Positions 1 through 9,191 of a stretch of 64,000 nt of DNA are shown here, piece after piece. A program made the position numbers and the translations under genes. This stretch comes from an uncultured Desulfobacter sp. Its GTDB lineage: Bacteria; Desulfobacterota; Desulfobacteria; Desulfobacterales; Desulfobacteraceae. Under the pieces are notes generated by a model. It did no database searches. It was not told where the DNA came from and was given only the letters and a program-made list of their open reading frames with translations. The first letter of the stretch is position 1, and each line of letters starts with the position of its first letter. The DNA lies in NCBI RefSeq assembly GCF_963666675.1, contig NZ_OY762929.1, positions 1,860,001 through 1,924,000 of the forward strand, in the 5' to 3' direction.

Positions 1-321
1 GCTGCCGGTGCCAAGGGTGCAACCAAAGCATTCATTGACCGCTACAATGAAACATACGGCTATGTCCCCGATGATGTGGCGGCTTTGACCTGGGATGCCC
101 TTCGCCTGGCCCAGCAGGCCATTCAGAATACCGGAAAATTGACCGGCAGAATTGAAAGAGACCGTGAAGCGGTTCGGGATGCCCTGGCAAAGATCAAGGA
201 TTTTTCAGGTATCACCGGTAACATGACCTTCACCGAAGAGGGTGACCCGGTTAAATGCGCAGTGATCGTAAAAATAAACGATACGGGCGAATACGAGTTC
301 TACAAATCCGTATGTCCCTAA
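1..321 (+). CDS. livK: Branched-chain amino acid-type ABC transporter substrate-binding protein, C-terminal part
   Basis: The reading frame is open from the first base and stops at 319-321, giving the last 106 residues of a periplasmic binding protein; the start lies outside the window. The tail has the helix-rich pattern of the LivK/Peripla_BP_6 fold (DRYNETYGYVPDDVAAL, then a segment containing REAVRDALAKI and FSGITGNMTF), where the G-x-TG-x-x-xF element is typical of the C-terminal lobe. Permeases and ATPases livHMGF follow on the same strand, so it is the ligand receptor of this importer. The true ligand could be any amino acid or small carboxylate or amide, since this family is often misnamed. 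The gene is probably more abundantly expressed than the rest because a hairpin terminator separates it from livH. Confidence 0.9.
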   Translation, partial: AAGAKGATKAFIDRYNETYGYVPDDVAALTWDALRLAQQAIQNTGKLTGRIERDREAVRDALAKIKDFSGITGNMTFTEEGDPVKCAVIVKINDTGEYEFYKSVCP

Positions 322-366
322 CGAACCAATGGATCACGCGTTCATACGTTTTTAAATTAGAGAAGT

Positions 367-400
367 AACTGCCGCACCACAACTGCGGCAGTTATTTTTT
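367..400 (+). terminator. Hairpin terminator or attenuator between livK and livH
   Basis: A perfect 10-bp stem (AACTGCCGCA at 367-376 pairing with TGCGGCAGTT at 384-393) with a 7-base loop is followed by A and six T. It lies 45 bases after the livK stop and 37 bases before livH. It has the form of a rho-independent terminator. As the permease genes follow on the same strand, it probably allows partial read-through and sets a high ratio of binding protein to permease. Confidence 0.85.
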
Positions 401-436
401 GGACCTATTGGTCATTGCTTTAACAGGAACTGCTGC

Positions 437-1372
437 ATGGAATCGTTTACAGATCTGATACAGTTTTTTATTCAGAACTTTATCAATGCACTCCAGCGAG
501 GAAGTTTTTACGCCGTTATCTCCATCGGGTACTCCATGGTCTACGGTGTTTTGATGCTTTTTAACTTTGCCCATGGTGACATCTTCATGGTGGGCACCTA
601 TATCGGTTTTGGCATTGCAACGCTTTTTTTAGCGTTGTTTGCTGGCATTTTACCCGGCCCCCTCATCTTTGTGTCCACCATTGTGGTGACCATGTTTTTG
701 GCCTCGTGGATCGGGGTGTTTGTGGAAGTGGCCGGCTACCGGCCGTTGCGCCAGGCGCCCCGGGCCTCTGCCGCCATCACGGGCCTTATGATCGGTATTA
801 TTTTTGAAACCGGTATTTTGATTCTGTTAGGTGCCAAACGCTTAAGCTTTCCACCGCTCATCGAATCGGTTTCCTACAATGTGGGCGGGGTCTATTTTAC
901 CAACGTCAAGGTGATGATCATTATTATCAGCCTGCTGCTCATGCTGGCCTTGAACGCCTTTATCCAGAAAACCAAATGGGGAATGGCCATGCGCGCCATG
1001 TCCTATGATTTTCTTGCCGTCCCCCTCATGGGGATCTCCATCAACATCATGGCCCCCTTAACCTTTGCCATTGGTGCGGGGCTGGCGGCCGTTGCCGGTA
1101 TCCTCTACGGCCAGGCATATCCCATTCTGGACCCGTACATGGGGGTTCTCATCGGCTGGAAAGCCTTTGTTGCCGCAATCTTAGGCGGGCGGGGTTCCAT
1201 TAAAGGGGCCGCTCTGGCAGGTTACCTTCTCGGGTTCATTGAAATATTTGTTGCCACCATATTTCCGTCCACCCTGAGGGATCTGATCGCCTATTCCATT
1301 ATCCTTTTGATCCTGACCTTCAGGCCAAGGGGATTTTTCGGCATGGAGCACAGCACCAAACTAAGGCTGTAA
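437..1372 (+). CDS. livH: Branched-chain amino acid ABC transporter permease LivH
   Basis: This 311-residue polytopic inner-membrane protein is one half of the membrane channel of a LivHMGF importer. It shows about eight hydrophobic segments. It carries the family signatures YGVLMLFNFAHGD near residue 35, YRPLRQAPRASAAI near 100 and the cytoplasmic coupling region AAILGGRGSIKGAALAGYLLG near 250. The length is usual for LivH. The ATG at 437 is preceded by AGGAA at 425-429 at good spacing. It is followed by livM after 39 bases and works with LivM, LivG and LivF. Confidence 0.95.
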   Translation: MESFTDLIQFFIQNFINALQRGSFYAVISIGYSMVYGVLMLFNFAHGDIFMVGTYIGFGIATLFLALFAGILPGPLIFVSTIVVTMFLASWIGVFVEVAGYRPLRQAPRASAAITGLMIGIIFETGILILLGAKRLSFPPLIESVSYNVGGVYFTNVKVMIIIISLLLMLALNAFIQKTKWGMAMRAMSYDFLAVPLMGISINIMAPLTFAIGAGLAAVAGILYGQAYPILDPYMGVLIGWKAFVAAILGGRGSIKGAALAGYLLGFIEIFVATIFPSTLRDLIAYSIILLILTFRPRGFFGMEHSTKLRL

Positions 1373-1411
1373 TATCTTTTTCTTTACCCGTTTTCAGAAA
1401 GAAACGTTGCC

Positions 1412-2674
1412 ATGAAGAGTGTACATTCCATAAAAAAATTCCTATCGAACATACCCATGGCCGGCTGGCTTTTAGGGATGCTGGCTGCCGTGTTGATTGA
1501 GTATTTCTGGGGATACGACTATATTTCCTACTACCTGGGCCTGCCCAAAATCCCGGTGCTGTTCGGGGCCATAATCATGCTTAAAGATCCGGTCATGATC
1601 CCCGGGGCCCTGGCCTATGACCTGGTGGTTTATATTCTGCCGGTCTGCATTGTGGGCAAAGCCTCCGTCTTTTTCACCAACCCGCTGGCCGGTGCCATGG
1701 AGAAGCTGCCGTTGTGGATCTCCGTACTGATTCACCTGTGCTGCTTTTACGCGATTTTGTCTCTTTGGGCCGGCATCAATGACTATCGGGTGCTTGTGGT
1801 GAAACTGACGCTGATCTCCATTATTTTGACTATCAGCATCAATGTTATCAACGGATACCAGGGTGAGTTCTCCTGCTCCCATCCAGGATTCATGGCGGTG
1901 GGTGCCTATGTCTCGTCCGTGATCTCCCTGTTTTTGTTTGCCAATGATAAGATTTTCGGGACAGCGCTCTTGCCGCCGTCCCTGGGACCCTGGCTTTTCC
2001 CCGTTGCCTTGATCATGGGCGGGATTGCCGCGTCCGTTGCATCGCTTCTGGTGGCCATTCCCTCGTTCAGGACCCGGGGGGATTACCTGGCCATTATCTC
2101 TTTGGCTTTCATGTTCATCGTCAAGAGTGCGGTGGAAAATCTCAACGTCATCGGCGGTGCCCGGGGCATGGGCGGGCAGCCGGATCTGGCTCCGCTTCAT
2201 GTGATTTTTATCTGGACCATGCTGTGCATCTGGGTGATTCATAATTTTGTCACCTCCATCATGGGAAAGGCGTTGAATGCCGTGCGAGACGATGAGGCCG
2301 CATCCGAATCCATGACCGTAAAAACCCGGAAAACCAAGATGACGGCCTTCATGTTCGGTGCATTCTGGGCGGGTATCGCAGGCGGCCTGTTTGCCCATGT
2401 GCTCACCTATATCAATCCGGGCATGTTCAGCATCAACCGGCTGGCCGAAATTCTTGCCATGGTCTATTTCGGGGGTCTGAACTCCATTGTGGGGTCCATT
2501 GTGGGGGCCATCTCCATCAATATTCTGGGCGAAGCCTTGCGGCCCCTGGAGTTGTTCAAGTGGATCATAATTCCGTTGATACTGATTTTTGTCATGATCT
2601 TCAGGCCATACGGTTTGATCTCTTTTAAGGAGATCAACGCTGGAAAATTGCTTGCGGCCAAAAAGAGTAAATAA
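1412..2674 (+). CDS. livM: Branched-chain amino acid ABC transporter permease LivM
   Basis: This 420-residue membrane permease is the second channel subunit. The conserved cytoplasmic loop is visible near residues 289-310 (AVRDDEAASESMTVKTRKTK, the ATPase-coupling motif of LivM), followed by AGIAGGLFAH and the C-terminal AMVYFGGLNSIVGSIVGA block. It is longer than many LivM proteins because of extra hydrophobic N-terminal segments (about residues 17-140), as also seen in Escherichia coli LivM. Its ribosome-binding site is weak (AGAAAG about 10 bases upstream). The stop is 11 bases before livG. Confidence 0.94.
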   Translation: MKSVHSIKKFLSNIPMAGWLLGMLAAVLIEYFWGYDYISYYLGLPKIPVLFGAIIMLKDPVMIPGALAYDLVVYILPVCIVGKASVFFTNPLAGAMEKLPLWISVLIHLCCFYAILSLWAGINDYRVLVVKLTLISIILTISINVINGYQGEFSCSHPGFMAVGAYVSSVISLFLFANDKIFGTALLPPSLGPWLFPVALIMGGIAASVASLLVAIPSFRTRGDYLAIISLAFMFIVKSAVENLNVIGGARGMGGQPDLAPLHVIFIWTMLCIWVIHNFVTSIMGKALNAVRDDEAASESMTVKTRKTKMTAFMFGAFWAGIAGGLFAHVLTYINPGMFSINRLAEILAMVYFGGLNSIVGSIVGAISINILGEALRPLELFKWIIIPLILIFVMIFRPYGLISFKEINAGKLLAAKKSK

Positions 2675-2685
2675 GGAGCCATATT

Positions 2686-3459
2686 ATGAGGCCTTTGCTT
2701 CATGTAGATAAAATGACCCACTATTTCGGCGGATTGCGGGCGGTCCACAATTATAGCCTTTCGGTGGGCCCCAACCAGATTGTCGGCTTAATCGGCCCCA
2801 ACGGGGCCGGAAAGACAACCGTCTTCAACCTGATCACAGGGGTATATACCCCCACCGAAGGGCGTATAACCCTGGAAAATGAAAGTATAGTGGGGCTGGA
2901 AACCAACGAAATTGCAGCCAAGGGCCTTGGCAGGACATTTCAGAATCTGGCCCTCTGGCGGCACATGAATGTGCTGGACCATATCAAGATGGCCCACTAT
3001 TCCCAGCTGACCTACGGCCTGTTGGACGCATTTTTCAACACGGGAAAATGCCGAAGAGAGGAGACCCGAGTCCAGGAGAATGCCTACCGGCTTCTGGAAT
3101 TGTTTGATATCAAGCAGCACGCCGGCCATCTGGTGACCAGCCTTCCATACGGGGCCCAGCGCCGGGTGGAGATGGCCCGGGCCATGGCCACCAATCCCAA
3201 GGTTCTTTTTCTGGATGAGCCCACCGCAGGCATGACCCCGGACGAGCTGATCCAGATGATCAAAATTATTCGCCAGGTGCACCGGGATTTTGGGGTGGCG
3301 ATATTCCTGATCGAACACCGCATGAAATTTGTGATGGAGCTATGCCAGCATATCCAGACCCTGGTGTTCGGCGAAGTGATTGCCCAGGGGCCTCCCGAAG
3401 AGATCCAGAACAACCCCCAAGTGATTGAAGCCTATCTGGGCAAGGAGGATTTGACCTGA
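2686..3459 (+). CDS. livG: Branched-chain amino acid ABC transporter ATP-binding protein LivG
   Basis: This 257-residue cytoplasmic ATPase energises the LivHM channel. The Walker A motif GPNGAGKTT is at residues 37-45, the Q-loop is in GRTFQNLALW near 82-91, and Walker B VLFLDEP is at 173-179. The ABC signature reads LPYGAQRR at 153-160 where LivG proteins usually have LSYGxQRR, so the signature serine is replaced by proline. The H-loop histidine is in IEHRM. A strong AAGGAG precedes the ATG. Its stop overlaps the start of livF by one base (TGATG), indicating translational coupling. Confidence 0.95.
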   Translation: MRPLLHVDKMTHYFGGLRAVHNYSLSVGPNQIVGLIGPNGAGKTTVFNLITGVYTPTEGRITLENESIVGLETNEIAAKGLGRTFQNLALWRHMNVLDHIKMAHYSQLTYGLLDAFFNTGKCRREETRVQENAYRLLELFDIKQHAGHLVTSLPYGAQRRVEMARAMATNPKVLFLDEPTAGMTPDELIQMIKIIRQVHRDFGVAIFLIEHRMKFVMELCQHIQTLVFGEVIAQGPPEEIQNNPQVIEAYLGKEDLT

Positions 3460-4172
3460 TGCAGTTGAACGTTAAAAATCTTAAGGTATCCTACGGCAAT
3501 ATCAAGGCGCTGCATGGGCTGGATTTCAGCATTGATGCCGGTGAAATTGTGACCATTATCGGTGCCAATGGTGCGGGGAAAAGCACCACCCTTCGGGCCA
3601 TCTCCCGGATGGTGCCCAGTGGGCCGGGATCCGTCATTGAATTTGAGGGTGACGATGTGCTCTCCTACAACACCGACAAGGTGGTCACCCGGCTGGGCAT
3701 TTCCCATGTGCCCGAGGGCCGCAGGATTTTCGGCAACCTGACGGTAACCGAAAATTTAACCCTGGCCTGTTTTGCCAGAAAAGATACAGACCAGATTGCC
3801 AAGGATAAAAAGTGGGTGTTTGATCTGTTTCCCCGGTTAGAAGAACGGAAAAATCAGATTTCCGGCACCCTGTCCGGCGGAGAGCAGCAGATGCTTGCCG
3901 TGGGCAGGGGATATTTGAGCGGCAGAAAACTGATGATCCTGGATGAACCGTCCATGGGGCTTGCGCCGTTGCTCATGCTTGAGATGTTTGATGCCTTAAA
4001 AGAGATCAATAAATACGGCACCACCATCCTGCTGGTTGAGCAGAACGCCCGGCTGGCACTTAAATTTGCCCAGAGAGGGTATGTCATTGAACATGGCAAA
4101 CTTGTTTTGGAAGGCCCGGCTGATCAGCTGCTTGATGATCCGGAGGTGAAAAAGGCCTACCTGGGCGCGTAA
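3459..4172 (+). CDS. livF: Branched-chain amino acid ABC transporter ATP-binding protein LivF
   Basis: This 237-residue ATPase is the partner of LivG. Walker A GANGAGKST is at residues 35-43, the signature LSGGEQQ is at 138-144 and Walker B LMILDEP is at 158-164, followed by the LivF-typical SMGLAPLL. The family motif HVPEGRRIF is at about 83-91. The ATG overlaps the livG stop by one base. It is the last gene of the liv operon. A weak inverted repeat follows (GATGCC at 4179-4184 and GGCATC at 4202-4207), and the next gene is convergent. Confidence 0.96.
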   Translation: MQLNVKNLKVSYGNIKALHGLDFSIDAGEIVTIIGANGAGKSTTLRAISRMVPSGPGSVIEFEGDDVLSYNTDKVVTRLGISHVPEGRRIFGNLTVTENLTLACFARKDTDQIAKDKKWVFDLFPRLEERKNQISGTLSGGEQQMLAVGRGYLSGRKLMILDEPSMGLAPLLMLEMFDALKEINKYGTTILLVEQNARLALKFAQRGYVIEHGKLVLEGPADQLLDDPEVKKAYLGA

Positions 4173-4213
4173 ATATTTGATGCCCTCGTAAAAAAAATCG
4201 TGGCATCTTACCA

Positions 4214-6598
4214 TTATTTTGTTTGGATGATTTTTTGTTCCAGTGCCGTTTTTACGGATTCAAACACGGCATCCCAATCTCCGGACCCAGGCTGCCTGAA
4301 TAATCTCACGGTGGGATACCAGGGTGAATCCTCCCGGTGGGTCAACCATCGCCAGTCCGGAGAAAAAGGCAGAACTATCCAGGTCTCTTTGCCAAGGGCC
4401 CCGGCAAGATGGGCCACTGATGTGTCGACGGAGATGATCAGATCCAAGTTGCTGATAATGGCCGCCGTGTCGGCGAAATCGGAAAGCTGCGGTCCAAAAT
4501 CCCGGGAAAATAGGACTTCCGGGTCTTGGTCCGTCCATAGGTCATGGGCTTCTTTTTGAAGGCTGTACAGGTGTACGCCACTGACCTCTTTTAAAGGGGA
4601 AAACCGGCTTAGGCTAACGGATCTGCGCCGATCTCCCTTGTGGGAAGGATTGCCCGCCCATACCACCCCGACACCCAAAGCGTTCTTCTTCTCCATTTTG
4701 TTTTTCCAGATTTTTTTCAAATCTTTGTCTGCAAAAAGATAGGGCACCTCTGCCGGAATGGTGTCAAGGGTTGAGTTAAACATCCTGGGCAGGGACATGA
4801 TCGGCAGATGATAGTCAAAGCTGTTTTTGATTTGGGGGTCTTTGTCATTTACTTTAATTTCCAGGCGGTCATACCCTTTAAAATGTATCATCAGCCGCCC
4901 CAAAGCCTTGCCGCACTCCAGAATGACCATGGCCCCCATCTTTTGAAGCTGTGGCAGATATCTCATAAACTGAATAAAATCCCCAAGCCCCTGTTCCCCA
5001 TAAATGAATATGCGTTTACCGGATAAAGGTTCTCCTTCCCAGACCTTGCCATACCGAAAAATCCGTTTGGGGGATTTTGTCCACCGCCACTCGTATTCCG
5101 TCCAGCCCTTTTCAAAATCGCCGGTGAGCAGATACAAAAGCGCCCGGTTAAATAAGGTTGAACCATGATGCGGGTCAATGGAAAGGGCTTTTTCAAAGTC
5201 CTTTGCAGCCAGGTCAAACTGTCCGAATAGACGATGGGACAGCCCGCGGTTGGAAAAGGCCAGGACATTGTCCGGCTTTAGTTTGATGGCCGCATTGAAA
5301 TCGGCAAACCCCTTTTCGACCTGATCCAGGTCATGGAAACAAATTCCCCGGTTGCAGAAGGCATCCGACGCCTTTGGGGAAAGTTCGATGGCTCGGTTAT
5401 AGCTTTCAACGGCCTGTTCAAACTGCATCAACCCTTGCAGGGCGATGCCTCTGTTATAATAGGCATCCGGGCTGTTGGGTTGGGATTCTATGGCCTGGTT
5501 GAAATGGGTCAGGGCTTGTTCATATTTTTCCAGTTCATTTAAATTTTTGGCAAGATTCACCTGAAACTGAACGGAACCGGGTTTTAGTTGAAGGGCCTGC
5601 TTAAAGCAGTTTACCGCCCTTTGATGCTTGCCGAGCTTATCAAAAATCAGTCCGCGGATATTATGAATTTCCGGTAGATTGGGGTCAATGTCAATGGCTT
5701 TTTCACAGTCCTTGAGCGCGGCATCCATCTTTGCTGAATTCATCAGGGAAAATGCCCTGTTGTTGTAACCATGGGCATTATCCGGCTCCAGGGCAATGGC
5801 TCGATCAAAGCTTTGAATGGCCTGATCGTAATGTCCAAGAGCCTCCAGGGCCAACCCAAGGTTAAGGTGGGCATTGTAAAAATTGGGGTTAAGTTCAACG
5901 GCTCTTGAATAATCCTGCATCGCCTTCTGGGTTTGTCCTGCTTCTGAGAAGGCGACCCCCCGGTTATAGTACCCTTCGGAAAAATCAGGATTTAATAAAA
6001 GCATCCGGTCAAAGGCTTGGATTGCCTCTTTAATTCGTCCCTGGGCCTGGACCGCAGCGCCTAATATATTGAGCAACATGAATGAATCCGGAAATTTTTT
6101 GAGCATCTCACGGCAGTCTTGTTCGGTCCCGGCCATGTTTCCGGTTTGATACAGCTGAATCACTTTTTGCAGCCGGTCGTTGGGCGGCTGTTGTAGGGGC
6201 TCCGCTTTTTTTTCTACCGATTTGGACGGCTGAACTGCTGCACCCGGGCCCAGGGATTTTGCGCGTTCAAAATGTTTTGCGGCCTCCTCGTTACGGCCTA
6301 ATTTGTCTAACGCCACCCCAATGTTTTGATAGGCCGTTGCCAGTTCAGGCGACAGGGAAATGGCCTGTTCAAGCATGGAGACGGCAAGTTCCGGCTGATT
6401 GGCCTCATTGGCCAAGATACCGAGATAAAGAAAGGCGGACGCATTGCCGGGGTCCAGGTGAATGGCCTGTTTGTAATACCTCCCGGCGTTGGGAAAATCT
6501 CCTTTTTCGTAACACTTGAGGCCCTGCTCAACCAGTTGATCTGCGGTCCCAACGCCGTTTACTCGAACATTCGCCTTGTCGTTGTCTGATCGTGTCAT
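4214..6598 (-). CDS. TPR-repeat protein with C-terminal glycosyltransferase-like domain
   Basis: This protein of 794 residues has no signal peptide. Residues about 15-500 are a run of a dozen or so 34-residue tetratricopeptide repeats (recurring motifs such as AYYNRGIAL, AFSNRGLSHRL, ALxLxPxN). Residues about 520-790 form a GT-B-like domain with GEQGLGDFIQFMRYLPQL, VGVVWAGNPSHKGDRRRSVS and the donor-site-like SVDTSVAHLAGALGKETWIV. This TPR plus glycosyltransferase-9/41-like architecture is common in deltaproteobacteria and cyanobacteria. Some relatives modify proteins or surface glycans, but the substrate here is unknown. The ATG at 6598 has AGGAAA upstream. It stands alone and convergent to livF, with tex upstream on the same strand after a 182-base gap. 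Confidence 0.85.
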   Translation of the reverse strand: MTRSDNDKANVRVNGVGTADQLVEQGLKCYEKGDFPNAGRYYKQAIHLDPGNASAFLYLGILANEANQPELAVSMLEQAISLSPELATAYQNIGVALDKLGRNEEAAKHFERAKSLGPGAAVQPSKSVEKKAEPLQQPPNDRLQKVIQLYQTGNMAGTEQDCREMLKKFPDSFMLLNILGAAVQAQGRIKEAIQAFDRMLLLNPDFSEGYYNRGVAFSEAGQTQKAMQDYSRAVELNPNFYNAHLNLGLALEALGHYDQAIQSFDRAIALEPDNAHGYNNRAFSLMNSAKMDAALKDCEKAIDIDPNLPEIHNIRGLIFDKLGKHQRAVNCFKQALQLKPGSVQFQVNLAKNLNELEKYEQALTHFNQAIESQPNSPDAYYNRGIALQGLMQFEQAVESYNRAIELSPKASDAFCNRGICFHDLDQVEKGFADFNAAIKLKPDNVLAFSNRGLSHRLFGQFDLAAKDFEKALSIDPHHGSTLFNRALLYLLTGDFEKGWTEYEWRWTKSPKRIFRYGKVWEGEPLSGKRIFIYGEQGLGDFIQFMRYLPQLQKMGAMVILECGKALGRLMIHFKGYDRLEIKVNDKDPQIKNSFDYHLPIMSLPRMFNSTLDTIPAEVPYLFADKDLKKIWKNKMEKKNALGVGVVWAGNPSHKGDRRRSVSLSRFSPLKEVSGVHLYSLQKEAHDLWTDQDPEVLFSRDFGPQLSDFADTAAIISNLDLIISVDTSVAHLAGALGKETWIVLPFSPDWRWLTHREDSPWYPTVRLFRQPGSGDWDAVFESVKTALEQKIIQTK

Positions 6599-6780
6599 TG
6601 TTGTTTCCTAATCTGGGAATCGTCGATGGGGCGGAATGCCCTTCATCTCTATTTGATTTGCATATCAGGCCGGCTGGACGGTGTAAAGCAAATTTGATAA
6701 ATTTTAAGAAATTAAGGCTGATGGCGACGCGTGTTACGACGCCATCAAATAGAGCGAAAAAAGGTTTGCCCGATAAGGCC

Positions 6781-8907
6781 TTATTTCTTCATGGACAGCG
6801 AAATTCTTTTTCGGGCGATGTCCACTTCAAGAACACGCACCGTTACCTGCTGGCGGACTTTGACCACCTCATTGGGATCCTTGACAAACCGGTCTGCCAA
6901 TTGGCTGATGTGAACAAGACCGTCCTGGTGCACCCCGATGTCCACGAATGCGCCGAATGCGGTGACATTGGTCACAATGCCGGGGACCACCATGTCCGGA
7001 ACCAGATCTTTTATCTCATGGATATTTTTGTCAAAGGAGAATGCCTGGAACGGTTTTCTTGGGTCCCGGCCCGGGGCGGCCAGTTCGGCAACGATGTCCT
7101 TGAGCGTGGGAAGGCCCGTGGTCTGTGTCACATAGGCCGCAAGATCCAGCTCCTTTACCGGTGTGTTTGCCGTCATCATTTCTTCCACGCGGCAGCCGAT
7201 ATCTTTGGCCATCTGTTTGACCACGGGATAGGATTCCGGGTGTATTCCGCTGCGGTCCAGGGGGGTTATGCCTTTTTGGATTCTTAAAAATCCTGCGGCC
7301 TGTTCAAAGGCTTTTTTGCCTAGACGGGGCACCTTGAGAAACTCGCTTCTGGATGCAAACGCACCGTTTTCATCCCGGTATTTAACCATGTTGGCTGCGA
7401 TCCCGGCGTTGAGACCCGATACCCGGGATAAAAGCTGTTTTGATGCGGTGTTGGCCTCCACGCCCACCTGGTTGACGCAGGAGACTACCACATCATCCAG
7501 GGCTGTTTGAAGCAAGTTCTGGTCCACATCGTGCTGATATTGTCCCACACCGATGGATTTGGGCTCAACCTTGACAAGCTCTGCCAGGGGGTCCATGAGC
7601 CGTCTGCCGATGGATACTGCCCCCCTGACCGTAATATCATGGTCCGGGAACTCTTCCCTGGCGGTTTCAGACGCGGAATAAATGGACGCCCCGCTTTCAT
7701 CCACCATAATTACATCCACATCCTGGGGCAACGCCAGTTCCCTGATAAAGGTTTCGGTTTCCCGGCCGGCCGTGCCGTTGCCCACGGCCACGGCACGGAT
7801 TTCGTACCGGGAGACAAGTTTGGGGATCAACTGGGCAGCGGATGTTTTTCCATTTGGGGTATGGGGATGGATCACATCATGGTGAACCAGTTTGCCCGTG
7901 GCATCCAGGCAGGCGATTTTGCATCCGGTGCGGAAGCCCGGGTCAATGGCCAGCACAGGCCTGCCGCCAAGGGGCGGGGCGAGCAGCACCTGGCGTAAAT
8001 TGTCCGAGAAGACCGCCACGGCCTTCTCATCGGCCTTTTGCTTGAGAAGGTTCAGCGCCTCATTTTCAATGGATTTGGACAGCAACCGTTTGTAGGCGTC
8101 TTCTGCTGCGGCAAGGATCTGTTCCCGGCTTTGGTCGTTAACCTGCCGTTTGCCCGGGTAAACCCTGTGAATAAGGTTCAACGCCTTTTTTTCATCGGGC
8201 AGGACATGCACCCGCAAAATTTTTTCAGCAGCCCCCCTGAGCATGGCCAGTATCCTGTGGGACGGTGCTTTAAATGCCGGTTCCTCCCAGTCAAAATAAT
8301 CTTTGAATTTAGCCCCCTCTTGGGCCTTGGCCTTGATCACCGTTGAGCTGATCACGGCGGTTTTGACAAACAGATCCCTGATCCCTGACCGGATGGCCGC
8401 ATCTTCATTGATGATTTCGGCAATGATATCGCCGGCCCCGGCCAGCGCATCTTCCGGGCTTGCCACATCAGGGCCGATGAAGCGGGCGGCCTCCCTTTGA
8501 AGGTTCATTCCGGTTTTAGGTGCCAGGATCATCAAGGCCAGGGGTTCGAGTCCTTTTTCCCGGGCAATTGAGGCCCGGGTCCGCCGTTTGGGCCGGTATT
8601 TCTCATACACATCTTCCAGGCGGGTCATGGAGTCTGCATTTTCAATGAGTCGGCCCAACTCCTTGGTATAAAGCTGCCTTTCCTCCAAAGATTTGATAAT
8701 GGCCAGTTTTCTGGCTTCCAGCTCTTTTAACCGGGCTGCCCTGTCCCGGATATCGGATATGGCCACCTCGTCCAGACTGCCCGTTCGTTCTTTTCTGTAC
8801 CGTGCTATAAAGGGCACTGTGGATCCCTGGCCCAGCAGTTCCAGGACTGAAGCCACCTGTTTTTCTTTTAGGCCGGTATCCCGGCTTATCGTTATTTGGA
8901 TATTCAT
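6781..8907 (-). CDS. tex: RNA-binding transcription accessory protein Tex
   Basis: A full-length Tex of 708 residues. In order: Tex N-terminal helical domain (about 1-190), central region, YqgF/RNase H-like domain (about 315-450, with VLAIDPGFRTGCKIA and VAVGNGTAGRETE), helix-hairpin-helix region (about 490-560, ANMVKYRDENGAF) and a C-terminal S1 RNA-binding domain (about 637-706, VTNVTAFGAFVDIGVHQDGLVHIS). Tex binds nucleic acid and affects transcription and translation; its cellular role is still poorly defined. No clear Shine-Dalgarno precedes the ATG. A copy of the 95-bp intergenic repeat begins about eight bases upstream, so its transcript leader is repeat-derived. Confidence 0.96.
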   Translation of the reverse strand: MNIQITISRDTGLKEKQVASVLELLGQGSTVPFIARYRKERTGSLDEVAISDIRDRAARLKELEARKLAIIKSLEERQLYTKELGRLIENADSMTRLEDVYEKYRPKRRTRASIAREKGLEPLALMILAPKTGMNLQREAARFIGPDVASPEDALAGAGDIIAEIINEDAAIRSGIRDLFVKTAVISSTVIKAKAQEGAKFKDYFDWEEPAFKAPSHRILAMLRGAAEKILRVHVLPDEKKALNLIHRVYPGKRQVNDQSREQILAAAEDAYKRLLSKSIENEALNLLKQKADEKAVAVFSDNLRQVLLAPPLGGRPVLAIDPGFRTGCKIACLDATGKLVHHDVIHPHTPNGKTSAAQLIPKLVSRYEIRAVAVGNGTAGRETETFIRELALPQDVDVIMVDESGASIYSASETAREEFPDHDITVRGAVSIGRRLMDPLAELVKVEPKSIGVGQYQHDVDQNLLQTALDDVVVSCVNQVGVEANTASKQLLSRVSGLNAGIAANMVKYRDENGAFASRSEFLKVPRLGKKAFEQAAGFLRIQKGITPLDRSGIHPESYPVVKQMAKDIGCRVEEMMTANTPVKELDLAAYVTQTTGLPTLKDIVAELAAPGRDPRKPFQAFSFDKNIHEIKDLVPDMVVPGIVTNVTAFGAFVDIGVHQDGLVHISQLADRFVKDPNEVVKVRQQVTVRVLEVDIARKRISLSMKK

Positions 8908-8914
8908 GTGGTTT

Positions 8915-8984
8915 TGTATGAAAGTCTCAATGGGTTGTTAAATTGTTTTTTTTTATGTTTCGGGTTGGGCCCATGGCCGTTATT
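8915..8984 (+). repeat. Family A intergenic repeat, copy 1 (internally shortened)
   Basis: It starts TATGAAAGTCTCAATGGGTT and ends GGGCCCATGGCCGTTATT, matching both ends of the 95-bp family A repeat (best copies 41945-42039 and 56394-56489), with the central TTGTGGG...CCTGGGT...GATAGACC part missing. It lies directly upstream of tex. Confidence 0.75.
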
Positions 8985-9191
8985 ACAGCGGGGCGGGGTA
9001 AAAAGTCAATGGCTTGGATGCTGCCGGCTGGAGATTCCGTGTAAACATGACAGGGAACACCCTATACCATATTCCTTTTGATTTTTCATTTATGGTGATT
9101 TCAATAAAAATATGCTTAAATTGCACAGTGGCTTGGTGATTGAACTAAATAACTTTTCCAAATTCTGATCTGCCTCCTTGGGAGAATCATA

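Noticed and set aside
1472..2398. 308-codon minus-strand ORF opposite livM
   Set aside because: It lies entirely antisense to a clear LivM; its composition (rich in His, Gln, Gly, Arg) is that of a frame shadow, with no family motif.
6720..6746. Inverted repeat GATGGCG/CGCCATC after tex
   Set aside because: The stem is short, interrupted, and has no U-tract on either strand. It is not convincing as a terminator.
6592..7287. 231-codon plus-strand ORF opposite the tex 3' end
   Set aside because: It is antisense to the S1 and HhH regions of Tex and has no recognisable domain or ribosome-binding site.
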